NCBI RefSeq assembly: GCF_002914585.1
Contig: NZ_PDDM01000011.1
Span: forward strand, 98,170-162,169
DNA from: Pseudanabaena sp. BC1403
GTDB lineage: Bacteria > Cyanobacteriota > Cyanobacteriia > Pseudanabaenales > Pseudanabaenaceae
DNA: 64,000 nt
Direction: 5' to 3'
Both the position numbers and the translations under genes were made by a program. Below, piece after piece: positions 1-8,967 of this stretch (positions within the stretch are counted from its first letter, which is position 1; every line of letters starts with the position of its first letter). The notes beneath the pieces were generated by a model. The model made no database searches. It saw only the letters and a program-made list of their open reading frames with translations, and was not told where the DNA came from.

Positions 1-2
1 GG

Positions 3-1193
3 GCTACCTATCGCTATGTCCAAACCAAAGGATATTTAGAAGAAGAACGTGCTGATAAATTGATCTATGGCAATTATGGCATGACAGCCACAGGTGCATG
101 GTGGCAGCGTTTCGGTAAAGCTTCTAAGAATGTGGCAAATACTTCTGTGATTGCTCTCCCTGACAAGCTACTAACTTTGTGGGAAGGAGGATTGCCCCAT
201 GCATTGGATTTAGAAAACCTAGAAACCTATGGTTTAGAAAATCTTGAAGGTTTAGAAAATCATTTGCCCTATTCTGCCCATCCCAAGCGCGATCCAAAGA
301 CAGGTGAGATTTTTAACTTTGGAGTTTCCTATGGCAAGAATGCAACCTTAAATATTTACCGCAGCGATCGCACTGGTAAGCTGATCAAAAAGAGCCAGAC
401 GAATCTTCAAGGGCTATCGATGGTGCATGATTTTGTACTAGCAGGTGATTATCTAATTTTCTGTGTACCACCATTGCGGATGAATGTATTTCCTGTATTG
501 CTCAATCTCCAAAGCTATAGTGAATCTTTGCAATGGAAGCCCCAAGAAGGAACGGAGATTTTAGTATTTAATCGCCACAATCTTGAATTGGTTAGTCGCA
601 ATGTTGTCGAGCCTTGGTTTCAGTGGCATTTTGGGAATGGCTATAGCGATCGCGATGGCAATCTTGTCTTTGATTTAGTGCGCTATCCTGACTTTGCGAC
701 CAATCAATATCTCAAGGAAATCGCGTCTGGCAAAACGACAACTAAAGCAAAAGGAACTCTCTGGCAAATGCGCCTCAATCCAAACACAGGCAAATTTCTG
801 GAATCTTCGCAATTATGCGATCGCGGTTCTGAATTTCCTATTGTCGCCCCTTCGCAAGTTGGACAAAACTCTCGCTATACCTATCTTTCCATTCATCGAC
901 CTGATGCTGTCATTAATCAAGAACTATTTGGAGCGATCGCTCGTTATGACTATCAAACTCATACCCTTACCGAAGCCAATCTTGGGACAAATCGCTATCC
1001 GATGGAACCAATTTTTGCACCTGATTCATCCAATCCTGATACTGGTTGGGTGATCACCGTTGTATTTGATGGCGATCGCGAATGTTCAGAAGTATGGGTA
1101 TTTGATAGCGATCGCTTAGATGCTGAACCAGTTTGTCGTTTAGCATTGCCCAGCGTTGTCCCGATGGGTTTTCATGGTACTTGGCGAGCATAG
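3..1193 (+). CDS. Carotenoid oxygenase (RPE65/apocarotenoid cleavage family), 5' end outside window
   Basis: This is the C-terminal part of a carotenoid cleavage dioxygenase. These non-haem iron enzymes split carotenoids or apocarotenoids with O2. The reading frame is already open at the left edge and runs through the family sequence ATYRYVQTKG, so the start lies outside the window. The ATG at 78 and the TTG at 60 are internal. The expected iron-binding histidine contexts are visible: SAHPKRDP, MVHDFVLAGD, QWHFGNGYSD and, at the very end, GFHGTWRA. About 397 codons are present out of roughly 480-500 usual for the family, so perhaps a fifth is missing. A strong hairpin terminator follows 5 bp after the stop. 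The exact substrate cannot be told from sequence. Confidence 0.9.
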   Translation, partial: ATYRYVQTKGYLEEERADKLIYGNYGMTATGAWWQRFGKASKNVANTSVIALPDKLLTLWEGGLPHALDLENLETYGLENLEGLENHLPYSAHPKRDPKTGEIFNFGVSYGKNATLNIYRSDRTGKLIKKSQTNLQGLSMVHDFVLAGDYLIFCVPPLRMNVFPVLLNLQSYSESLQWKPQEGTEILVFNRHNLELVSRNVVEPWFQWHFGNGYSDRDGNLVFDLVRYPDFATNQYLKEIASGKTTTKAKGTLWQMRLNPNTGKFLESSQLCDRGSEFPIVAPSQVGQNSRYTYLSIHRPDAVINQELFGAIARYDYQTHTLTEANLGTNRYPMEPIFAPDSSNPDTGWVITVVFDGDRECSEVWVFDSDRLDAEPVCRLALPSVVPMGFHGTWRA

Positions 1194-1198
1194 AAAAC

Positions 1199-1223
1199 AA
1201 AAAAGGCGCTTTGCGCCTTTTTT
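1199..1223 (+). terminator. Rho-independent terminator of the carotenoid oxygenase gene
   Basis: Perfect 11-bp inverted repeat (AAAAAAGGCGC / GCGCCTTTTTT) with a 3-nt TTT loop and a run of T, starting 5 bp after the stop codon. The A-tract on the other side means it could also act on the opposite strand. Confidence 0.85.
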
Positions 1224-1272
1224 GTTTTGCCCTAAGACAAGTGACTGTAACTATTCATGTGCAAAATTACCC

Positions 1273-1317
1273 AAAAACGTAAAGTTGCGCCCCGCAGGGG
1301 CGCAACTTTACGTTTTT
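1273..1317. repeat. Perfect 21-bp-arm hairpin with GCA loop
   Basis: Perfect inverted repeat with 21-bp arms (1273-1293 and 1297-1317) around a GCA loop. The core AGTTGCGCCCC-GCA-GGGGCGCAACT is shared, minus one C/G pair, with repeats at 58784-58830 and 60903-60950. It lies between the convergent carotenoid oxygenase and CHAT genes. With A- and T-rich ends it could terminate transcription in both directions. Confidence 0.75.
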
Positions 1318-1364
1318 GGATGTGTAATTAATTATGTATATCTACATATGCCACGCCGTCTTGA

Positions 1365-3929
1365 TTACAACCAATTACCCACTAGGACAAAAGATGACCA
1401 GAAGAACGGATCACTGAAGTTTTTGTCAGAGAGAATATAAATTTGGGCTTGACGCAATGCTTCAGCCTTAGAAATTTTACCTAAACCTTGATATAGCTTC
1501 ACCATTAAACGGGAAGCGACTTTATCCTTCACGGGCCAGAGTGTAGCGATCGTCGATCGCGCTCCTGACTTAACGGCTAATCCTGCTAGCCCTAAGACAG
1601 CCCGATCATCGCCAGCAGCGGTGTCGCAAGCACTCAACACCAGTAAATCTATAGATCCCGAGTCACCTGTCTCTCGACTTTGTAGCATCTCTGACAACTC
1701 GCGAATGTTCAACCGTCCATCCCAAGTCAATAAGAAAGTATTTTCTTGTTTAGAACTGAACTGACCATGAGTAGCTAAATGAACGACATTGGCACTCTTT
1801 GATTCTATCGATTTAGACAAAGTGGTAGGAGTAAATTCTTGATTTAGGAGTTTACTGCCAGAGGTAGATTTAGAAATTTCTAAGACCTCTGTCTCAACCG
1901 CAGGAAGGGATTGGAAGCCATTGCGGGAAGCGCTAATACCTGCGACAACAGATCGAATTTGTTTCTGTTCCAGTGATTGTGTCGATAGCAGTTTTAGCCC
2001 AGGAGACAGAGCTACAGCATAGTTTTCAATTAGGTATTGTTTCCCGTCATATAGAGCTGCCATGGGAATTTTTCGTAATATTCCATCTAGTACAAAGACT
2101 AGGGTTTGTTTGTCCTTTAGTGCTTGACTAGCTATAGCGGGACGAATCAACCAGTTGTATATTTTCTGGGAAAGTAGTTTCTGACCTGCATTATCTGAGG
2201 CAGGGTGGATTGAACCTAAGTACGAACGAATGGTTTGCTCGGCTTCAGCTTTAGGGACAGCGCTACTGTAATAAGTCAGTGGTTGCCCTGCGGTAGAGAG
2301 AATCACTGCGATCCGATCAGGAAGCATGATCGCATAAACAACCGCCGCTTTCGTATCAATCTGGTCAATTTGCAGAGGCTGGGAATTAAGGCAAGATTCT
2401 CGGAAGAAATTATCTAGTTCCGCAAGTTGGAGAGCTTCAATCATCTCCCGTGCTTTGACGAGAGATGGTTGGTCTGGATTCTCATCAAGGAGGAGACTGA
2501 CGAACTCTCTATATACGGGTTCAATGCTTTCACGGAAGGAGAATTGCACTTCTTGATTGATGCCCACTAGATCACTACGAAGATTTTGTAGTGCATCAAC
2601 GGCTTCCCCGTAGGCGGCGATCGCAGCTTGCCTCTGTCCCTGTTGATGGAGCAAGCGACCTAACTTCCATGCTGACTGAGACAGGATGTTTTTGGCTTGA
2701 ATAGACTGCGACAGTTGCATGGATTGTTGAAGGAGACGAATTCCTTCGGTTGATTGTCCGTTATTTGCAACTATTTGCCCCCATTGGGAAAGGATATAGG
2801 CTTCAGCTTGCGGATCGTTGAGCTTACGAGCAGACTGTAACGACTTGTCTAGAAGCTGAATCAGTGGTGTGGCTGGAATGGGCTGACTCTGGGGAGGGAG
2901 CTTCGAGAGGTTGCTGACGAGGTTGACGATCGCATACAGCGAAGCTCGACTAGCGGGAATCTCGCTGAGTTCTTGCTGGATTTGGGGGGCGAGTGTGGCG
3001 ATCGCTTGGGTCTGCCCAGTATTCACATAGATCTGCAATTGGTTGAGTTTTGCCTCAATACTAACGCTGGAGTTAGTAGCAACTTTTTCAGCTTCGATAA
3101 AGTATTGCAGCGCTTCGTCAAAGTTGCGAGTATCGGCGGCGTTATTGCCTAAGCCAATTAGAATTGGACTTAGCTCATTGGTGGCGTTGAGGTTTTTGGC
3201 GATCGCTAAACCCCATGTCAGGGCTTTGTGGCTTGCCTCATTATCTCCTAGCACGCGCAAGGCATTCCCCACGCTCCGTAAGCCACTCACTTTCAAGAGT
3301 GAATCATCACTTTTTTCGAGTTTCTGGTTGATGTCATCTAGGGTTTGGCGCGATCGCCGATAAAAACCTAAACTTTGTAGAGCCTGAGCCTGATTGATCT
3401 CAGTACCCAGTACGCCTTGCAGATCACCTGCTTGTTGATAGTAATCTTCAGCCTGCTTCCATGTTTCTACCGCAATTTGCGATTGTCCAATTTGTTGCTG
3501 GAGGCTTGCCTTGGTATTCAAAGCCTGCGCCCAGAGAATTGCATCGACAGGTTTTGCCAAAGTTAGAAGTGCTAAACTTTCGTCAACGGTCTTTTGAGCC
3601 GCACTCCATTGATTTAGTTGCTGGTAAGCCAAAGAGAGATAACTGAGGGTAAGAGCTTGGTTAGAGCGATCACCTTTAGCCCCGTATTCCTGTGCAGCCT
3701 GTTGCCAAACTTGAGCTGCTTCAGCAAATCGCCCCGCATCATACAAATTACGCCCCTGATCTAGACTGCTGGTTGAGGAGACTGCGATCGTGACAGATGG
3801 CTCAGCTGGTGCAGTTAGAGAAATAGCATTGGAATGGTCTACTCCCAAGGAAACTGCTAAGCAGAGTCCTAGAAATCCGAGCAGACTATATCGCACGATC
3901 TTTTTTATTAACACTAGATTTATCAACAC
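1365..3929 (-). CDS. Secreted TPR-CHAT domain protein (caspase-like peptidase fold), last gene of the TPS operon
   Basis: An 854-residue protein. A hydrophobic N-terminal segment (about residues 10-36, ending near SNA) looks like a signal peptide or anchor. Tetratricopeptide-like helical repeats fill about residues 50-480. The C-terminal third is a CHAT domain, a caspase/separase-related cysteine peptidase fold. The expected catalytic dyad is visible: His721 in HLATHGQF and Cys768 in LSACDTAAG. The family motif GLAGLAVKSGARSTIATLW also follows. The start is a GTG at 3929 with GGAG 8 bp upstream, and it begins only 15 bp after the stop of the last TPS exoprotein gene, so co-transcription is likely. 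CHAT proteins often sit beside TPS exoproteins in cyanobacteria (recalled, not checked). A role in processing the exoproteins is inference. Confidence 0.88.
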   Translation of the reverse strand: MLINLVLIKKIVRYSLLGFLGLCLAVSLGVDHSNAISLTAPAEPSVTIAVSSTSSLDQGRNLYDAGRFAEAAQVWQQAAQEYGAKGDRSNQALTLSYLSLAYQQLNQWSAAQKTVDESLALLTLAKPVDAILWAQALNTKASLQQQIGQSQIAVETWKQAEDYYQQAGDLQGVLGTEINQAQALQSLGFYRRSRQTLDDINQKLEKSDDSLLKVSGLRSVGNALRVLGDNEASHKALTWGLAIAKNLNATNELSPILIGLGNNAADTRNFDEALQYFIEAEKVATNSSVSIEAKLNQLQIYVNTGQTQAIATLAPQIQQELSEIPASRASLYAIVNLVSNLSKLPPQSQPIPATPLIQLLDKSLQSARKLNDPQAEAYILSQWGQIVANNGQSTEGIRLLQQSMQLSQSIQAKNILSQSAWKLGRLLHQQGQRQAAIAAYGEAVDALQNLRSDLVGINQEVQFSFRESIEPVYREFVSLLLDENPDQPSLVKAREMIEALQLAELDNFFRESCLNSQPLQIDQIDTKAAVVYAIMLPDRIAVILSTAGQPLTYYSSAVPKAEAEQTIRSYLGSIHPASDNAGQKLLSQKIYNWLIRPAIASQALKDKQTLVFVLDGILRKIPMAALYDGKQYLIENYAVALSPGLKLLSTQSLEQKQIRSVVAGISASRNGFQSLPAVETEVLEISKSTSGSKLLNQEFTPTTLSKSIESKSANVVHLATHGQFSSKQENTFLLTWDGRLNIRELSEMLQSRETGDSGSIDLLVLSACDTAAGDDRAVLGLAGLAVKSGARSTIATLWPVKDKVASRLMVKLYQGLGKISKAEALRQAQIYILSDKNFSDPFFWSSFVLVGNWL

Positions 3930-3944
3930 AAGATTAACTCCAAA

Positions 3945-6440
3945 TTATAGGTTAGATGTAGATATGCCCGCACAGTTAGTGAGAGAGAAAGCTGAAGTAG
4001 AAGGCACCGAGTTTGTGGCGTAGATATCTACAGTTCCTTTGGCATTAGTCCGCCAGCCAGTAGCTTCGACAATCGGCGGAGTGGCAGTCTCAGATTGACT
4101 TACAGCCGTTGAGTTTGTGGCTTTATGGAAAGCAGAGGGATCGCGGATATCTGTCCAAGGATGGTTACTACTGCGGCGATCGCTAGGATCTTCAGGCAAC
4201 CCACCTCTGCCTGTGGCGACAAACCGACTATTGCCATAGGTTCTACAACCTTGGACAATTCGCTGGCTCGGATCATCGATATTGCTAGGTAGCTCGATTA
4301 ACCCTGCGGTGGGAGTAAAAGCAAGGTTGCTAATACTTACCGTGCCGCTTAGCCCAAATTGTGAGCTTGCTGTGATGTCATTTTCTGATGTCAATTGCGG
4401 ACGAAATTTCAGTCCAAATAATCCCTGCGTAGTGATATTGATATTCCCACCTGATCCTCGCACAGCATTAGCAATAATGTCACTGTTTTCAAATCCAGCA
4501 ATAACTGGGGCACTGATTTTAATGTTCCCGCCATTGCCATTACCACTTGCTGTAGCTGAAATCACACTATTGTGACGCAGCAGCAATAGTTTATCTGCGT
4601 GTAAGTCAATGTTGCCGCCATTGCCAGACTCAGTTTGTGCTTGGATCGTGCCTTGGCGGTCTAATTGAATTGTGCTGGCAATAACCTTGATATTTCCACC
4701 ATTGCCAGTACCTTGATTGGTAACACTTACTGTCCCACCATCCGTCAGAATTAGTTTTGGTGTAGTAACTGTCACATTACCCGCATCAGCACTCAGAATA
4801 TTGGGTAGATTAAATAGCTGTTTGATCAGCGGTTCTGGACGCAATACAGAAGAGTTAATGCTGCTATTGTTCAATCGACTGCGATCGCTAATTTGGATAG
4901 ATTCTGCCGCATTAATATCTAGATCTCCAGCCCGACCAACTAAGAATGAAGTTGTGGCGATCGCACCTCCATTTAAAATTTGTAAGCGATTGGTATTTAA
5001 CGTCAAAGCTTTAGAATTGCCAGTTCCATAGGTAATGGCGCTAATATTGCTGTAGAGTCCACCAAAGTTATCACCAATCACTGTGGTCTCTGCGTTGTTG
5101 ATGGTGACTTGACCACTGGAGCCAGCACTAAATGCGATCGAAGACAGTGCTGCACCACCAGATATCACTAAACTATTACCATTTACTAAGATGTCACCTG
5201 CGGCTTGATTCCCACGAGTGCTAGTAGTCAAGCTGGTTACACCTGTTGGATTGACATTAGAAGAACCAGACAATTCAATTGCTGTTGCGTCAATGGTAAT
5301 ATTGCCACTGGAACCTGCTCCAAATGCATTGTTATTTATTCCTGCGCCCTGCTGGAGAGTTAGCCGAGGGGTAGTAATACTAACGTTTGCACCCTTCCCC
5401 GTACCCAAAACTTCAGAACGAATGCCGCTACGAATCTGGGCATTAGTTGTTGTGCCGATGATATCGATCGCCTCTGAAGCCTGTAAGTGAATGTCACCAC
5501 TGGGAAGATTGCCAAGGTTTTTGGACAATACCAATGAGCCATCAGTAAATTGCATCCTTCGTCCTTGTATCTGCACCGAACCCGAATTGACTCCACTCAC
5601 ATCCAGTAGGGATTTTTGAGTAAGCTGAATATCACCAAAGCGTTGATTGCCATATCCCAGCATATAGCCACTTGTAGTTGGGATCAGATTGATCCGTCCA
5701 GCATCGCTGATGCTACCTAGTTCTATGCGCCCTTGTTCAGCAGTTAGAGTTGCTCCATTCAGATGTAAATCCCCTCCCACCAACGCTAGCGTGTTTTTTG
5801 GATTGACTCGCAGTTCGCTGGCACTGGGAGTCCGAATAAAGGGAGCTAGACTATTGACAACTGTTAAGCCATAACCTGTCCCTTGTACAGTGATCGGCGC
5901 TGCATTAGCTGGGAGGTCTAACCCAATAGGAGCGTTTACGGTTAAGAGAGGATTAGCTGTGAGATCGTTAGCACTAAACTTTACTCCATCACTAAAAATG
6001 ACGCTATTAGCTGTAGTTCCTACAAACGATCCACCGATATTTAGTCTTGCATTGGGACCAAAAATAATCCCATTGGGATTGAGCAGAAACAAACTCACAG
6101 GATTGCTATTATTTGTGGTTTGAATCATGCCATCAATGTTGGAGACATTGCCTCCCGTCACTCGACTAAAAATGGTCGTAATATTCGGTGTGCTAACTAG
6201 ATTAAAAGTAGCAGAACCACCCGTCGGTACTGAGAATTGACTAAAACTATGGAATAGATTTGCCCCACTATTGGGCTGATTACCATTGGTAATCGTAAAG
6301 TTAAGATTATCAGGACTAGTGACTGTAGTAGACAGCGTGCCATCGGCTGTCACACTCTGAGCAGAAGCGGTTATGGGTAAAAGCATTCCCAAGAACAGAA
6401 CGCTAGAACCACACCACAATAGTTTTTGACTAAAATTCAT
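3945..6440 (-). CDS. TPS exoprotein paralogue 7 (TpsA-like, filamentous haemagglutinin N-terminal domain)
   Basis: An 831-residue exoprotein. It has a signal peptide of about 27 residues (cleavage expected near SASA/Q), then the TPS secretion domain, about residues 30-160, with the family motif LLNPNGIIFG. A Gly/Asn/Ser/Thr-rich parallel beta-helix body follows, with repeated GNGGNI-type turns. A conserved C-terminal region follows, with Cys732 (VQGCRTYGNS) and Cys823 (NCAGI). The TPS domain targets substrates to TpsB (23904-25790). The middle (about residues 190-530) is not shared closely with the paralogues. The C-terminal tail SVPSTSAFSLTNCAGISTSNL also departs from their TDCAGFLAI ending. 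The ATG at 6440 lies inside the last codons of the preceding paralogue (11-bp overlap), with AGAGG in that overlap region, so translational coupling is likely. Confidence 0.9.
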   Translation of the reverse strand: MNFSQKLLWCGSSVLFLGMLLPITASAQSVTADGTLSTTVTSPDNLNFTITNGNQPNSGANLFHSFSQFSVPTGGSATFNLVSTPNITTIFSRVTGGNVSNIDGMIQTTNNSNPVSLFLLNPNGIIFGPNARLNIGGSFVGTTANSVIFSDGVKFSANDLTANPLLTVNAPIGLDLPANAAPITVQGTGYGLTVVNSLAPFIRTPSASELRVNPKNTLALVGGDLHLNGATLTAEQGRIELGSISDAGRINLIPTTSGYMLGYGNQRFGDIQLTQKSLLDVSGVNSGSVQIQGRRMQFTDGSLVLSKNLGNLPSGDIHLQASEAIDIIGTTTNAQIRSGIRSEVLGTGKGANVSITTPRLTLQQGAGINNNAFGAGSSGNITIDATAIELSGSSNVNPTGVTSLTTSTRGNQAAGDILVNGNSLVISGGAALSSIAFSAGSSGQVTINNAETTVIGDNFGGLYSNISAITYGTGNSKALTLNTNRLQILNGGAIATTSFLVGRAGDLDINAAESIQISDRSRLNNSSINSSVLRPEPLIKQLFNLPNILSADAGNVTVTTPKLILTDGGTVSVTNQGTGNGGNIKVIASTIQLDRQGTIQAQTESGNGGNIDLHADKLLLLRHNSVISATASGNGNGGNIKISAPVIAGFENSDIIANAVRGSGGNINITTQGLFGLKFRPQLTSENDITASSQFGLSGTVSISNLAFTPTAGLIELPSNIDDPSQRIVQGCRTYGNSRFVATGRGGLPEDPSDRRSSNHPWTDIRDPSAFHKATNSTAVSQSETATPPIVEATGWRTNAKGTVDIYATNSVPSTSAFSLTNCAGISTSNL

Positions 6441-8967
6441 TAAATACTACCTCTTTAAAAAAATTTGTTGCGATCGCTAAGAATCCTGCACAATCAGTTA
6501 CAGGTGTTCCTCTTGCTGCGTTATTGGTAGCATAGATATCTACCTCACCCTTCGCATTTAATTGCCAACCCGTAGCTTCCACAATAGGTGTTTTCGCATT
6601 CTCAGATTGCGGTGTAGTTGCTAAAGCGGCGGGATTGCGGAAAGTGGAAGGATCGCGGAGATCGTTCCAAGGATGGGAGCTATTACGGCGATCGCTTGGA
6701 TCTTCAGGCAACCCTCCTCGCCCTGTGGAGACAAATCGACTATTGCCATAGGTTCTACAACCTTGGACAATTCTCTGGCTCGGATCATCGATATCGCTAG
6801 GCAGTTGAATCAATCCAGCGCTCGGAGTAAAAGCGAGGTTATTAATATTTACCGTGCCACTCAATCCAAATTGCGAACTTGCCGTGATGTCATTCTCAGG
6901 GGTCAATTGCGGACGGAATTTCAGTCCAAATAAACCTTGTGTAGTGATACTGATATTCCCACCTGATCCTCGCACCGCATTCGCAATAATGTCACTGTTC
7001 TCTATTCCCACAATCACAGGTGAGTTAATTGTCAAGTTACCACCATTCCCATTACCTGCTGCGGTGGCAGAAATCAGGCTGTTGTGACGTAGCAGTAAAA
7101 ATGATTGCAAGTTTAAGTTAACATCTCCTCCATTACCAGAAGCAGTTGAGGCTAAAATACTACCTTGATTGTCTAGAAAAATTGAATTAGCATTAATCTG
7201 CACATCTCCTGCTCTACCAGATCCATCGTTTTTAACTGCAACATACGCTCCATCAGTAATGCGTAACGATGGGGTGTTAATTATGAGTGAACCCGAATCA
7301 CCACTGGGAATTGGAGGCAATCCATAGATTTGTTGAGTGGCTGCATCCAAAATCTCAGCCGATGAAATGATGCGGCTAGGTACAATTGAATCAACCTGCC
7401 GACCCTGAACGTCCACGGAATTCGACGCATTGATGCTTACATTACCCGATGTTCCCTTACCAGCAACAATAGACCCTACTACTCCACCATCTCGAATCAC
7501 TAAGCGGGCGGTGTTGATCAAAAGATCTCCAGTATCTCCAAGAGCGGTGCTTGCTAAAAGGATTCCACTCGGTGACACTAGCTGGCTGGGGATGTATTCA
7601 CCAACTTCGATCAAATCTTGAGCTTGGACTCGAATGTTTCCTGTCTTTCCAGTGCCAAATGATATACTGCTCAAAATGCCACGACGCAGAAGCCTCAGAT
7701 TGCTCGTGGAGAGTGTAATATTGCCTGCATTAGCGGAGTTAAAGGTGATTGTGTAGATCGAGGATGGGTTCGCTGGGCTAGTGGGATTAAAGCCATCTAG
7801 CAAGATTGAGTCGGCAACCTTGGCTATAATATTTCCCCCCGATGCTGGAGTATACATACCAGTAATGATATTTCCGCCATCTTGGATGGATACTTGCTTG
7901 GCGGAGATGGCAATATCTCCCACTTGCCCAGTACCTAAATTGTCAATTTTGATATAACTTGCATAGCTGCCGTCGCGGACTGTACCAGTCAGATTTAGCG
8001 AACCTGCTGCCTTAATAGTAATTCCTCCAGAGGCTTGGGAACCCAAGTTTTGCAGCAAAATAGCGGAACCTTCGCTCAAGCTGATATTCTTCCCATGTAC
8101 TTGGATAGAACCCTTCGCACCACTGGCATCGAGCAGCGATTGCTGGGCAAGATGAACATCTTGGAATTGCCGCACCGATGAGTAGTCTCCTACCCACCCT
8201 GTAGACGTAGCTTTGAGTCCGACCTGTCCATCGCTGACACCACTAACTTCCAGATGTCCACCTCCATTCGTGGTAATAATACCACCTGATAGATTCACCT
8301 CGCCACCAATCAGCGCCAGAGTATTACCTCCGTTAACTTGTAACCCAACAGGACTTTGGCTGCGATCGGTGGGGGTAAAAATCCTATCGATTAAGCGATG
8401 TCCCGTATTCTGCACAGTAATTCCCTTGGGATTTTGGGCAAAATCTAGACCGAGTGGGGCATTCACTGTCAGTAAAGGTGAAGCTGATGGATTCACGGCG
8501 CTAAATTCTATTCCATCAATAAACTTGACGCTATTTGCCGTCGTAGCGATAAACGATCCACCGATATTGAGACTGGCATTGGCTCCAAAGATAATTCCAT
8601 TGGGATTGAGCAGAAACAAACTCACAGGATTGCTGCTATTTGTGGTCTGAATCAAGCCATCAATGTTAGAAACACTACCTCCCGTCACCCTACTAAAAAT
8701 GGTCGTAATATTCGGTGTGCTAACTAGATTAAAAGTAGCAGAACCACCCGTGGGCACTGAGAATTGACTAAAACTATGGAATAGATTTGCTCCACTATTG
8801 GGCTGATTACCATTGGTAATCGTAAAGTTAAGATTGTCGGGACTGTTGACTGTTGTTGAGAGCGTGCCATCGGCTGTCACGCTCTGAGCAGAAACATTTG
8901 TGGGTAAAAGCATTCCCAAGAATAGAAAGATAGAACCACACCACCATAGTCTTTGACTAAAATTCAT
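6430..8967 (-). CDS. TPS exoprotein paralogue 6 (TpsA-like)
   Basis: An 845-residue paralogue with signal peptide (NVSAQ junction), TPS domain with the LLNPNGIIFG motif, beta-helix body and the conserved two-cysteine C-terminal region. Its body is most like paralogue 5: both have the GWVGDYSSV block, the SEGSAILLQNLG/TEGSSLLLQNLG block and ASTASGNGGD turns. This suggests that the two arose by a recent duplication. Its C-terminus is extended by FFKEVVFNEF and overlaps the next start by 11 bp. In five paralogues the frame instead ends about 15-30 bp before the next start. Its own ATG at 8967 overlaps the upstream paralogue by 11 bp and has AGAGG about 10 bp upstream. Confidence 0.9.
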   Translation of the reverse strand: MNFSQRLWWCGSIFLFLGMLLPTNVSAQSVTADGTLSTTVNSPDNLNFTITNGNQPNSGANLFHSFSQFSVPTGGSATFNLVSTPNITTIFSRVTGGSVSNIDGLIQTTNSSNPVSLFLLNPNGIIFGANASLNIGGSFIATTANSVKFIDGIEFSAVNPSASPLLTVNAPLGLDFAQNPKGITVQNTGHRLIDRIFTPTDRSQSPVGLQVNGGNTLALIGGEVNLSGGIITTNGGGHLEVSGVSDGQVGLKATSTGWVGDYSSVRQFQDVHLAQQSLLDASGAKGSIQVHGKNISLSEGSAILLQNLGSQASGGITIKAAGSLNLTGTVRDGSYASYIKIDNLGTGQVGDIAISAKQVSIQDGGNIITGMYTPASGGNIIAKVADSILLDGFNPTSPANPSSIYTITFNSANAGNITLSTSNLRLLRRGILSSISFGTGKTGNIRVQAQDLIEVGEYIPSQLVSPSGILLASTALGDTGDLLINTARLVIRDGGVVGSIVAGKGTSGNVSINASNSVDVQGRQVDSIVPSRIISSAEILDAATQQIYGLPPIPSGDSGSLIINTPSLRITDGAYVAVKNDGSGRAGDVQINANSIFLDNQGSILASTASGNGGDVNLNLQSFLLLRHNSLISATAAGNGNGGNLTINSPVIVGIENSDIIANAVRGSGGNISITTQGLFGLKFRPQLTPENDITASSQFGLSGTVNINNLAFTPSAGLIQLPSDIDDPSQRIVQGCRTYGNSRFVSTGRGGLPEDPSDRRNSSHPWNDLRDPSTFRNPAALATTPQSENAKTPIVEATGWQLNAKGEVDIYATNNAARGTPVTDCAGFLAIATNFFKEVVFNEF

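Noticed and set aside
1156..1440. A 94-codon frame between the carotenoid oxygenase and the CHAT gene.
   Set aside because: It passes through the terminator and the palindrome and overlaps both neighbours.
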